The notes under the pieces: generated by a model
Told to the model about the DNA's origin: nothing
The model's input: the letters and a program-made list of their open reading frames with translations, nothing else
Databases searched by the model: none
Program-made: the position numbers and the translations under genes
DNA from: Sorghum bicolor
Taxonomy: Eukaryota; Streptophyta; Magnoliopsida; Poales; Poaceae
Direction: 5' to 3'
DNA: 64,000 bases
Assembly (NCBI RefSeq): GCF_000003195.3
Contig: NC_012873.2
Coordinates: 16,109,202 to 16,173,201 of the forward strand
Part shown: positions 55,428-64,000 of the stretch, one piece after another
Layout: each line of letters opens with the position of its first letter
How positions within the stretch are numbered: position 1 is the first letter of the stretch

Positions 55428-57283
55428 ATGATGGAGAGGTCCTTCTGGATGTATAACTTATCAAGACTAGATCCATCATACATACTCGAGGTCCATAGGT
55501 TTGTTGATGCTGCTAACATCGAATTTGTGTTCGGAAAGAAGACAAAGGACAGAAAATCAAGAAAGGATGTCAAACCAACTCTAGGGGTCACATTCAAGAA
55601 GAAGTCCATTTTCTTTGAGTATTTGCCATACTGGATATACAACACGCGATCGATGGTATGCACGTCCAGAAGAACGTGTTCGAAAGCCTAATGGGCACAT
55701 TGCTAGACATCAAGACGAAGACAAAGGAAGGACTCAATTCATGCTTCGACATGGTACAGTTAGGTATAAAAAAGAGCTTCATCCTGTTCTTCAAGAAAAT
55801 GGGAAGTACCATCTCCCAGCAGCAAGCTACAACCTCAACACAGATGAGAAACATGTGATGTGTGAGTGGTTGAAGAATTTGAAAGTCCCATTTGGATTTT
55901 GCTCTAGTATATGGAGTATGGTGTCAATGAAAGACCTTACACTCACCAACTACAACTCACATGATTGTCATGTAATGCTGACTACTTTCCTCCCTATTGC
56001 AATAAGGGCTATAAATCCAGTGTTCTTGAAGATGGCAGTCACACGATTGTGCTAATTTTTCAATAAGGTCACACAAAAGATAATTGACCGTGATGAGTTG
56101 TAATCCCTTTAGGATTTCGCAGTGGAGACAGTGTCACAGTTTGAGATGTGTTTCCCCCATCATTCTTTGATATCATGGTGCACCTTGTGGCGCACTTGGT
56201 TGCACAAATACAGACATTGGGTCCCATGTACCTACATGAAATGTGGATGTACGAGCGTTTCATGGCAATACTAAATGGCTATGTATCAACTCGTGCCCGT
56301 CCTGAGGCGTCCATGATAGAGGGGTACTGTACTGAAGAGGTGATGGAGTCTGGAGGACCATTCTGCAATAGTGTCCTAAAAGAACAGGTCACAATAGGTT
56401 TGCCTCCATCAAGGCATGAGGGTAGGCTGCATGGAAGTGGGAGGATTGGACGGAAATCATTCATCCCGTCATATTACCATACAGTCCTTAAGGCACATCA
56501 CAACATCTTACATTAGCTCTCGATAATGGAGCATTTGCTCGAGCAACACTTGAATGAGCTTCGAGAACATAATCCTAGGCAAACGAACGATTGGGTAATG
56601 AAGGAATACAAGAAACAATTGTACACATGGCTAAGGGAGCAGGACATTCCATATGGGGAAACAATTGAGGAACAAACCATCAAGGCTTTGGCATTTGGAC
56701 CATCACACCAGGTGACAACATGGCAAACCTATGACATAAGTGGATTCATATTTCATACCAAGTCCAAGGACAAAAAGAGCATGACACAAATAGTGGTGTT
56801 CGATGCGAGGCCATAGACGATGAAACTGGTTATATTATTACATACTTTGGCTTCATCGAGGACATATGGGAACTAGACTATGGTATATTTCAGATTCCCG
56901 TGTTTCGATGTCAATGGTTAGAAGATAAACATGTCATAGTAGATAATTATGGGGTTAGAGTTCTTGATCTAAGTAAGATGGGATACAAAGATGACTCGTA
57001 GATCCTTGCTAACCATGCTGCACAGGTGTTCTATGCTGAATACATCCTTTCTAAGAATGAGAAGAAAACTAGTGACAAGCCAAAGCATGTAGTTTTTCTA
57101 GGAAAGCAACAAGCAATAGGAGTTGATGGTGTAGCGGATCTAGAGGATTTTAACCAGTTCAGCAACATGTCCCTCTTTGTGGACGACGATCCTGCAAAGA
57201 TAAGAAATGTTGAGCGAAGCATCCCACAAAGTTCTTTGCCTTTGGTGCGCCCTAATGGACAAGGAAGAATAGTAGCTACCTAG
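55428..57283 (+). pseudogene. CACTA K transposase TNP2, core-deleted
   Basis: Starts MMERSFWMYNLSRLDPSYI, the transposase-associated domain, after a plausible splice acceptor. After about 50 codons it jumps to FKKKSIFFEYLPYW, so the transposase_21 core of some 500 residues is missing. Then come HVQKNVFESLMGTLLDIK, the DUF4218 region (SHDCHVMLTTFLPIAIRAI; FFDIMVHLVAHLVAQI; SRHEGRLHGSGRIGRK) and the DUF4216 region (DETGYIITYFGFIEDIWELD; QVFYAEYI) to a stop at 57281. Stops lie at 56053, 56101, 56110 and 56514, with frameshifts near 55680 and 56800. It is a deletion derivative that cannot move alone. Confidence 0.9.
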
Positions 57284-57932
57284 ATTGTATTTGTCATTCA
57301 TCATGTAAACTCTAGTCATCATGTAATCTCACACAAACTTTATGAAACTATATGTGAGACCTATGGATTTAGAACTACACTTTCGTAACGCTTTGTCAAA
57401 TGCAAAAATATTCTATGTATCAAATGTAGATCTTGATGAGTGGAACAAACTTTCTATTTATGACTTTTCGAGTTGGGGCTGTCTAGGGTCACGAAAACGT
57501 GCGTGTAGCTATGAAAATTTGAAATTTCAAAATTTAAGTGGTCCAAACCCTCTCAGATGAAAAGTTGACCATTACACCAAATGTGTACCTTAATAAGGTG
57601 GACACAATTTGTATTCATGACTTTTATAGCTAAGATCATCTCGGGTCCGGTCAAAGTGTCTTTTCAGAAAAATCTAAGATTTGACTTGGTCAAACTAGAT
57701 CAAACGAGGCCATAAATGACCTCAAATGAAAAAATTTTGAATACAAAGGAGTTAGAGCTCATCAAGGTCTACCTTTGATACATAGTCCATTTTTGCAATT
57801 GGAAAAGTTTCAATAAACAATATAATTATGTTAAAAATAAATAATATAGAAATAATTATGTTATAGAAAATGTAGAAACAATATAATTATATTATAATAT
57901 CAATACACAAATAATATATAAACAATATAATT
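57284..57932 (+). other. Spacer between the two genes of CACTA K
   Basis: AT-rich non-coding sequence. A segment resembling a short motif of the CACTA A/B interiors (gaaaatttgaaatttcaaaa) is seen near 57512. No gene. Confidence 0.4.
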
Positions 57933-58703
57933 ATGTCACAAATAAATAATATTGAAAACTTATTGTCAGGAATTGCAATGAGCCGCACGGCAAAACTAGT
58001 TGACTTGGTTGAGCACGAGAAGGAAGCGAAGAAGTCTGAACCAGCTTTTGTAAATATCAGGCCACCCACTAATGATGATTATAAATATGTCCCTAAGAAA
58101 TATGAGCTAGGCGGGCCTCTACTCACTTGAGATAAACTTAGAAAGGTCCCAACTGGTATAAAAAAGTTCCATGACTGGTATATGAGAGCATCTTCTGTTG
58201 GTATCAACACGATCCATGTAGATATACTAGTAGAGGCATTTAATAGTGATCATACAATAGTAATTGTGACCTTCGAGGACATGTGGTTAATGATGGACCT
58301 CCAAAGACTCGACATGCAACTCATAACTGTGTTTTCATTGTAAGTGTCACTCATACAATGCTTTCATGTGTTATTATTTGTGAGTTACATTAAACTTTAA
58401 TACTAACATACAATTGCACGTTGCAGAATGCAATATGAACTCCGACAGATACGTTACGTTCCGGATCCGAGTACTAATGCCAGTAAAAGGGTCGCGATGA
58501 GCCCAATGAGGATATGTGAGGATGAGCACACATTCAGGATCGGAAAAAATCACGACTCCTTAAAAGGTTTGGATCCAAAAGAGTGTGAGGACAAAATACA
58601 GAAAAGAGAAAAGAACCAACTAGCTCGTTATGGCCTCTACCTAGCCATGACAATGCTACATTTTCTAGACAGGGAATTAATATTCGCACCGTACAACTTT
58701 TGA
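57933..58703 (+). pseudogene. Second ORF of CACTA K (plant CACTA accessory protein)
   Basis: The frame has KKYELGGPLLT, a stop (TGA at 58128-58130), then VPTGIKKFHDWYMRAS, VTFEDMWLMMDLQRLD and TVFSL at a clear GTAAGT donor (58340). The acceptor TTGCAG is at 58426, and MQYELRQIRYV follows. The block (Y-LG-PLL ... L..WY..A ... DL..LD) is the region usually upstream of a Ulp1-like protease domain in the second gene of grass CACTA elements. I see no protease catalytic residues, because the frame ends soon after. Its function in transposition is unproven. Confidence 0.7.
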
Positions 58704-58807
58704 TAAGTGTCAGTTTGCATGCATCATATTAATAATTAAAATGCACACTTTGATCACAAAGTTGATTCTCTCAGGGACCACTAGATTTGCTTAATGATTA
58801 ATCCTAG
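58704..58807 (+). other. Truncated 3' end of CACTA K
   Basis: About 100 bases of K-like sequence remain after the second ORF before D's LTR starts. The expected rest of K, including its right terminus, is not in the window. Confidence 0.5.
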
Positions 58808-60085
58808 TGTTGGTATTTCTTAGCGATGCAGCCAATTATCCACAAGCGCACGGAAGTACCGTTGTAGCACTTCACCCGGTGGTATTCAGGGTATCGAGAT
58901 TTCACAGGGAACAGAGGTGTTTTGAGACTTAAACTAAGTGTACCCTAGAGTAAAGTGAGAGGGATGACTTAGGTAGTGAGGTTCTCCTAATGGTAGAAGT
59001 TTTGTGCAAGGCAACATGCTTTTCTAATCTTACTTTGGGCACCGGAGCGTACCTGGTCTGCCAGGTAATACCGGCGTGTAGCTCTATGCCGTATCCAGAC
59101 ATGGGGGAAACTAAGGACAAACAAGGCTGTCACCACCTGCTGCCGACCCCTCAACTGTGGGATACGAGGCAAACGAGGGTAACCTCTAACCTAGACACCA
59201 CGTCTACGTTATTAGCTACTACTCTAGCGTTGCGCAGGTCCTCCCGCCAGCCAGCAAGAGTCCCTCTACTAGAGTATCTACCGAGAGATAGACAATGAAC
59301 CCGCAAGATTATAAGAAAATGATAATGATTACTCAATAACTTCTTAGAACAAAAGTAGAATACAACCTTTGCTTACCCCAATATGGTATTCCAGGTTGTA
59401 GAGGTACAGCTCGGGAAGCGGGCAACACTTCGGCCCTTCCGCCCAGTGCAACTAGGGGAACGGACCGGGTGCTTACTACTTCTCTTACTCTACACTCTAA
59501 CTCACTCTCATATTCTATTCCTAACTAGAGGTTAAGGATATGAGTGGAAGCTCCGCCTCTCTACTACTACTACTCTTGTATCTCTCTTTATTCTTGTGGA
59601 CTTGAAGCTTGAATGGATTGAGTAATGATGAATGAGACGCCCTCTCCCCCTCCTTATATAGGTGTGGAAGGTCGGTTTGGGAGGGGGTAAACTGCAAAAT
59701 GCAGCCGGGAACCGCGCTAGGGCTTCTCATGCACCGCCTCTGCAAAAGGCGGTGGGGAGCTGGGCCAGGCCGGGGTCGGCCGACCCTAGGGGGCGGCCGC
59801 CCCCTGGCTGGCTCTGTTGGCCCAGGCCCAAAGCCCAGACGATGCTCCTTGGCCTTCTGAGTTTGAATCCAATTGCATTTCGATGCACTTCTGTATTTGA
59901 ATTAAATGTGCCTTCAATTCTTTGATTTTGGCAGCTCAAACCCTAGTGTCCTGCATACACATGTGTTCACCAAAACTGTGGAATTTGGTCAGCATAAAAA
60001 GCCCTATTTCTAATGTTTGGTGATATTTTATAGAGTTTGTATGCATGTTGGCGGTATGAAAAGTGTATTTTAAGAAACGCCAACA
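58808..60085 (-). repeat. Element D 3' LTR
   Basis: On the minus strand it starts TGTTGGCGTTTCTTAAAATAC and ends GCTAAGAAATACCAACA; 1,278 bp. Near its end it has GTGCGCTTGTGGATAA, related to the GTGCGCTTGCGGATTT of the E/H LTRs. GC-rich palindromes (GGTCGGCCGACC, GGGGCGGCCGCCCC) lie at 59783-59812. Confidence 0.92.
59655..59661 (-). promoter_or_regulatory. TATA box of D LTR
   Basis: The minus strand reads CCTATATAAGGAGG about 425 bp into the LTR, downstream of the GC-rich palindromes, the same order as in F and H. Confidence 0.65.
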
Positions 60086-60126
60086 AACTCCCCCACACTT
60101 AGTCCTTTGCTCGTCCTCGAGTAAAG
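60086..60126 (-). other. 3' polypurine tract and stem-loop (D)
   Basis: The minus strand reads AAGTGTGGGGGAGTT directly before the LTR. Upstream, CTTTGCTC (60105-60112) pairs with GAGTAAAG (60119-60126) with one mismatch, the same stem-loop as in E, F and H. Confidence 0.8.
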
Positions 60127-60698
60127 CTTATGTTTTTGGGCTGAGATGGTTCCACTTCTCCTGATAATGAACCTGCATACAAACTATTCCAAGCCTCACC
60201 TGAACTTATGTGCATTCAGAGTGTCTACCAAAACATCTTGAGTAATTGAAAAATGGAACAGTTAGGATTCAAATTTTCTTACTCAACTTTGCTCAAAACT
60301 TGGGTTGTTACCTTTTTGAATAAAAATAGTCTTGCTCTTCAGATGATACTCCCAAATCACTCGAGAATGTTTCTGGTTCCTTACCAAGGTAAAAGTACCT
60401 CTTGATTTGTCCTACTTCTATAAGCTGTATTTGGAGTTTTGGGTATGGACCAAGGAGAATGCATACTTACCTTGTATGTATTGTCGAGTCAAATCTCGGA
60501 TCCAAGAAGAGAAGTGTCATACCCTTAGATCAAGATGTGCAAGTGTGTGGTATATGGTATAAACAACTCCGTTGGTTGATATGATCTCATCAAGTATTTC
60601 TAGACATGGCTATCATAACTCTTTTATTTTCTTGTGAGCCTTCATGTGCTCATCTTTTTTTTGTATACTTAGGACCTTCATGTGTCCTATTTTTTTTC

Positions 60699-60750
60699 AG
60701 GTGGGTATTTTTATACCCCTAATTCTACGGCGGGCACTTGCCCATTTTTT
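60699..60750 (-). promoter_or_regulatory. Conserved double palindrome (D)
   Basis: In plus coordinates, GGGTA at 60703-60707 pairs with TACCC at 60714-60718, and GGGCACTTGCCC lies at 60732-60743, 13 bases away. Against GGACAnnTGTCC of E, F and H, both sides of the stem have changed (A to G and T to C), preserving pairing. Confidence 0.78.
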
Positions 60751-61404
60751 TTCTTCTCTTTTTTTTATATATATTTTTTTGCATAGCCCATGTCTTTATC
60801 TAAGATGCACTAGAGAGATCATTCTTTAAAACATGGAGTGTTTGTATGGTGGACATGTAAGGCATGTTTTTGCGCACTCCCAGTGTAGAAGCGACATATA
60901 TATATATCTGGAGCGTACGTGATCTTGATCTTGAGAGCATGATAAATCTCTTAACAAGGGTCAACAAGACTTGACACAACTCAAAACAAATAAGCAGCTA
61001 TTTGTAGAATTTTTATCAAGAGTAATATATTTGGCCTTGGTAGGAAATTATATATCATTGAAGAGCAGACTTTTTGCAATTTTAATTTTATCAAATAAAT
61101 CCCCAAGTTCATTGCATAAGTGAGCAAGTTTCAAATCATCCTACTATATCGCAAATCTCAATTACTTAGAAGCAATGGGGTCCTTATAAAAAGTTGCTCA
61201 TAAATGGTAGGCTTTTGGCGAGGAATAAAGAGTATGCATGTTTAATTTCAAAGGCAGAAAAGAAATGGAGTATTCATTTATTATTTTTTTTATCTTGTTA
61301 TTTTATTAGGAATATTTTTATCATATAAATCAGATTTAAATTTTCATAGGAGGAATAAAAATAATTCTGAAATTTTTTTCTATGTAAGATTACCTTGATG
61401 GCGA

Positions 61405-61421
61405 TTCCTCCCCCACACTTG
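61405..61421 (-). other. Internal polypurine tract (D)
   Basis: The minus strand reads AAGTGTGGGGGAGGAATC, the D-specific version of the tract found at its LTR, 1.3 kb upstream of it. Confidence 0.72.
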
Positions 61422-61604
61422 TTTTTGTACCTGTTCTTTGATTTTTCTCAAGTAGATAAAAATAATACTAAAACAAGTGGAGACAAAATAATTCGAACAA
61501 AGGACTTCTTTATTATTCAATATAAGCCGAGACATTGATTACAAAGTAAATGAAGGAAATCTGAATAAAAGGGAAAATAAATTACTCGGCTAAGCAAAAT
61601 TAAA

Positions 61605-62473
61605 CTAGATGCGGTTTGTGTCTAGAACATGCTCTACACCCGCAGCCCGAGCCACCTTGACAAGCCGGTTGGTTAGACCGAATTGTACAGCGACTAAGTC
61701 GTCCTTAAGCTCTATATATTTCAGGTGGGTGTTAGCTAGTTCGCCTTTAAACTCTTCCACTACACCACGTAGTGACCGCACAGAAGTCCTAAGCGCGGCG
61801 AAAGTGCGCGCGCTTTCCCGCTTCGACTCATTATCTGAATCGCTAAGAAATCCGTGTGGCTGCCCCCTAAGGATGGGATTTTCGCGCTTGCGTTTTGGGA
61901 CGCGAGGGGCAGCAGAAGGCAGATTAGAGTCACTTGGCAGCCGGTTTGATCGCCCCCCTATAGCGGGGTTTGCGTGTTTGATACGCAGGGGGCGGACGAG
62001 GTGGTCGCGGCTATCTTAGGCGCGGGCGCAGGTGCGGGTGGCGCGAGCGGCGGCTTACGCATGAGGCCCTTCCCGCATCCTCCACCGGGTTTTCTAATTC
62101 CCACCACGGTGTAGGACGGGTCGGAGCGCGCAGTGGATCCCGAAGACAAGAACCTAGAGTCTAAACTGCCCGAAGGCGTTACAACATATGGATCTACAGG
62201 CGCCTTCTTCTTGTTCGCCGTCGTCGGCGGCGCATCGTCGCGCGCCGTCTTCCTTGGTGTCGCCGTCTTGTGCGCCGCCACCTTCGTGCGAGCCGTGGAA
62301 CGCAGGCTCGTTCCTTCGCTCGTGATGCTTGATGGGGGTATGATGGCAAGAGGGTACGTCCGCATCTCTCCTTCCACACCGAACACCTCCCTCATGTTCG
62401 CCTCAGAGAATTCTCCTTCGGCGTCGAAGGATCCTCCCGACTCCACGAATAGCGCTAGCGCGTGGCTGCCCAT
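61605..62473 (-). pseudogene. Additional ORF of element D between pol and 3' LTR
   Basis: In the same sense as pol, a frame starts MGSHALALFVESGGSFDAEG. It has a low-complexity Thr/Ala/Pro/Lys region (AAHKTATPRKTARDD; PPLAPPAPAPAPK), a basic KRKRENP motif like a nuclear signal and a C-terminal helical stretch (VRSLRGVVEEFKGELANTHL, LKDDLVAVQFGLTNRLVKV) likely to be a coiled coil, ending at 61605. One indel in a C run near 61990 splits it; otherwise it is open for about 288 codons. Its GC content is far above its neighbours. Additional ORFs in this position are known from Tat/Grande-type and Athila elements. I recognise no domain; it may be a captured host gene. Confidence 0.6.
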
Positions 62474-62911
62474 TCCCTAAGCGCTACTCTTGATAGAGGT
62501 GGTTTGTGAAGATGTAAACTTGGAAAGCACTAATGGCTATGGCTTAGAGAGGGGTAATAGGAAGAAGGCCCTCCCTAGCGAGATCACGAGCGGCAAATTT
62601 GAATTTGCATGCAGATAAGGATAGGGATGACGAAGAGATAGACGCTGGAAAAGATCGGGCCGCAGACGTGTCAGGCCAGGGGCGGCCGACCCCTAGGCAC
62701 GTCCGTTGGCCCTGAATTTTGGCGTGCGCGCTCGTCCCACTTTTCAAATTTTGAATCTGCCTGCGTTTTGCTACGCTTCCTAGATATTTTTTAGAGAAAC
62801 AAGGGTTTTATTGAAAGGTAAAAGCTAAAAACTAAAGATCCTTTTTTAGAAATCATATTTTTATTTTTGGTAATTCAAAACTAAGCAGAATTAATTGAAA
62901 TATTTTATTTA

Positions 62912-62945
<34 letters not shown>

Positions 62946-62956
62946 TTTTTTACAAT
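62474..62956 (-). other. Spacer between D pol and additional ORF
   Basis: No gene. A GC-rich palindromic motif (ggggcggccgacccct, about 62680-62697) resembles those upstream of the D LTR's TATA box and could belong to a separate promoter for the additional ORF; no clear TATA is seen. Confidence 0.4.
62905..62945. repeat. (ATT)n microsatellite
   Basis: About ten uninterrupted TAT/ATT triplets near the end of D's pol, a site prone to length change. Confidence 0.9.
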
Positions 62957-64000
62957 TTAAACCCAATTAATCAAATGTATTGTTTCAATTTCCTTTTCAA
63001 AATTAGGTTCCAGGAAAACTTTTAAGCGATGACCATTTACCTTAGTGATATTACCTTCGTCATCTGCTATGGTGATCGCGCCATGCTCGGAGGTCTTGAT
63101 GACGGTGTATGGTCCTTTCCACTTACTCCGAAGTTTTCCTGCACCGAAAAGTCATACCTTGGAGTTGAAGAGTAGAACGCGGTCGCCTTTTCTAAACTCC
63201 TTGGGTTTGATTCGGTGATCGTGTCATTTCTTTGTTCTTTCCTTGTATATCTTGGCACTGTGGTAAGCTTTTTCTCGCCATTCTTCAAGCTCAGCTATCT
63301 GTTCTGTCGGTTCCTGCCAGCTAGCTTGAAGTCCATATTCCAGTTCTTGATGGCCCAGTAAGCTCGCGGTCCGTAGGTATGTGGTGTGTGCAGAGTGTTG
63401 GGCTTATTCCCTTGAGGTCTTGCAGCGAATACCCAAAGGCTGTGCTATGTTTTTCTAAGACGGCAATGAGTTTGTTCGACTCCTCATCAGATAGCTTCTC
63501 ACTAATAATTACGGGAGTTTCTTTGTTGCCATTTAGAAAGGCATAACGCAGCCCAGCGGGCAAGGGTTTAAGCTCAACTGGAGGTTTTGGTGGCATTTCA
63601 TCCTCGGGGAGTTCTATGGTTTCTCCTAGCTCATCCTCTTCTCGAATGAAGCTTTCGGCATCTTTATCTAAGGACAATTCGGGTGTTTCAAAAGGTGAAA
63701 TGGCCATCACCTCCTTGGGCAAAGGTAGGTCGGGTCGAGAGTCGGTCACTGAGTTTTTAGCTCGAGTGATTGGAATGGAAAAAGTGTCTCTTCCCAATTT
63801 TACGTTCATTGCCCCTGTAGCTGGCAGTTCATGGGTTAAAAGCTCTATAGGGTGGCCTATAAGGATGTCAAAACTTTTAATGTCAAAGACATAAAAGTCA
63901 AGACTCGTTCTGATGTTATCAAGTCGTACATGGGTTTGGTGGAGAATCCCACAACTTTTCAATTCCGTATGCGGGGCTACCCTGAGAGTTTTCTCTGTCG
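62957..64000 (-). pseudogene. Element D pol remnant: protease/RT start fused to integrase end
   Basis: From the window edge the frame gives the end of the protease-like domain (FDILIGHPIELL, VKLGRDTFSIPI), the linker and the first residues of RT (YSLQDLKGISPTLCTHHIPTD). Near 63372 it switches to the integrase C-terminus (AYWAIKNWNMDFKLAG, then [20 protein letters not shown] and GKLRSKWKGPYTV), ending at 62957. RT active site, RNase H and integrase core are absent, an internal deletion. Two TGA stops near 63224 and 63154 break the remaining part. Confidence 0.88.

Larger units (their letters stand above)
54089..58807 (+). mobile_element. CACTA element K (3' end cut off by element D)
   Basis: The left terminus CACTAGTACACAGATGTTC is followed by subterminal repeats (54155-54430), a TATA box, spliced leader signals, a core-deleted TNP2 gene (55428-57283) and a second ORF (57933-58703). 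No right terminus is seen before the LTR of D begins at 58808. The terminus and subterminal motifs (CACAGGCGGTTCA) resemble those of A and B. Confidence 0.85.
60127..61604 (-). other. Non-coding 3' region of element D
   Basis: AT-rich DNA without a supported gene, with long T runs near 60745-60780. It holds the double palindrome and the second polypurine tract. Confidence 0.55.
58808..64000 (-). mobile_element. Gypsy element D (3' part; continues beyond window)
   Basis: Minus-strand element with 3' LTR 58808-60085, polypurine tract, 3' non-coding region, an extra ORF (62473 to 61605) and a fused pol remnant (64000 to 62957). Protease-like and integrase sequences relate it to E, but the LTR is different. 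Its 5' LTR and gag lie to the right of the window. It is inserted in CACTA K; the left flanking bases are cctag. Confidence 0.88.

Noticed and set aside
58808..60085. Solo LTR
   Set aside because: A polypurine tract, stem-loop and related pol sequence continue to its right, so it is the 3' LTR of a longer element.
61609..62019. 136-codon plus-strand frame
   Set aside because: It is the antisense shadow of the additional ORF of element D, whose own frame has the coiled-coil-like and basic segments.

Overview
The window is grass (Poaceae) nuclear DNA, most likely intergenic heterochromatin of a panicoid such as sorghum, sugarcane or Miscanthus. The genus is an inference from repeat style (Tourist MITEs with GGCCTTGTTTAG ends, CACTA elements with CCAACCGGGACTAAA subterminal repeats). 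I found no host gene that I would defend. Nearly everything I can explain is transposable element, much of it nested, and almost every coding region is broken.

Layout. 1-3.2 kb: unassigned sequence with a GC-rich patch and a small fold-back element. 3.2-10.8 kb: a DNA-transposon cluster of four Tourist-type MITEs with TAA target duplications, three CACTA elements (A 4277-5157 with ATA duplication, B 5529-6638, C 6965-8189 with TTA duplication and a GC-rich captured segment) and one CACTA remnant. 10.9-16.8 kb: a complete but decayed minus-strand L1-type LINE with an 11-bp target duplication. 17.05-25.82 kb: a minus-strand Ty3/gypsy chromovirus (Tekay-like) whose pol is deleted from the start of RT to the chromodomain. 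Its gag is split by a 1.9-kb solo LTR with a perfect CCATG duplication. 25.82-40.87 kb: a minus-strand Athila-type gypsy element (E) carrying RT, RNase H and integrase, with a plus-strand non-autonomous relative (F, 31801-40080) inserted in its gag. 40.87-53.83 kb: a minus-strand CACTA element (J) interrupted by a solo LTR (G, TACAT duplication) and by a young, complete mosaic element (H, 46370-53803, GTGAC duplication). 54.09-58.81 kb: a plus-strand CACTA element (K) with a core-deleted transposase and a second ORF. 58.81-64 kb: the 3' part of another minus-strand gypsy element (D) with an additional ORF between pol and the 3' LTR.

How they relate. Four separate gypsy elements (D, E, F, H) share a 3' non-coding module between pol/protease and the LTR: a second polypurine tract, then two adjacent palindromes whose stems show a compensatory change in D, then a GCTC stem-loop next to the 3' polypurine tract. 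E has RT and integrase, but the catalytic Asp of its protease-like domain is replaced. F and H have no RT or integrase but carry two tandem retropepsin-like domains. H combines the LTR and leader of E's family with the protease and 3' module of F's family. Together these suggest a group of autonomous and dependent elements that exchange parts, and this is the most interesting biology here.
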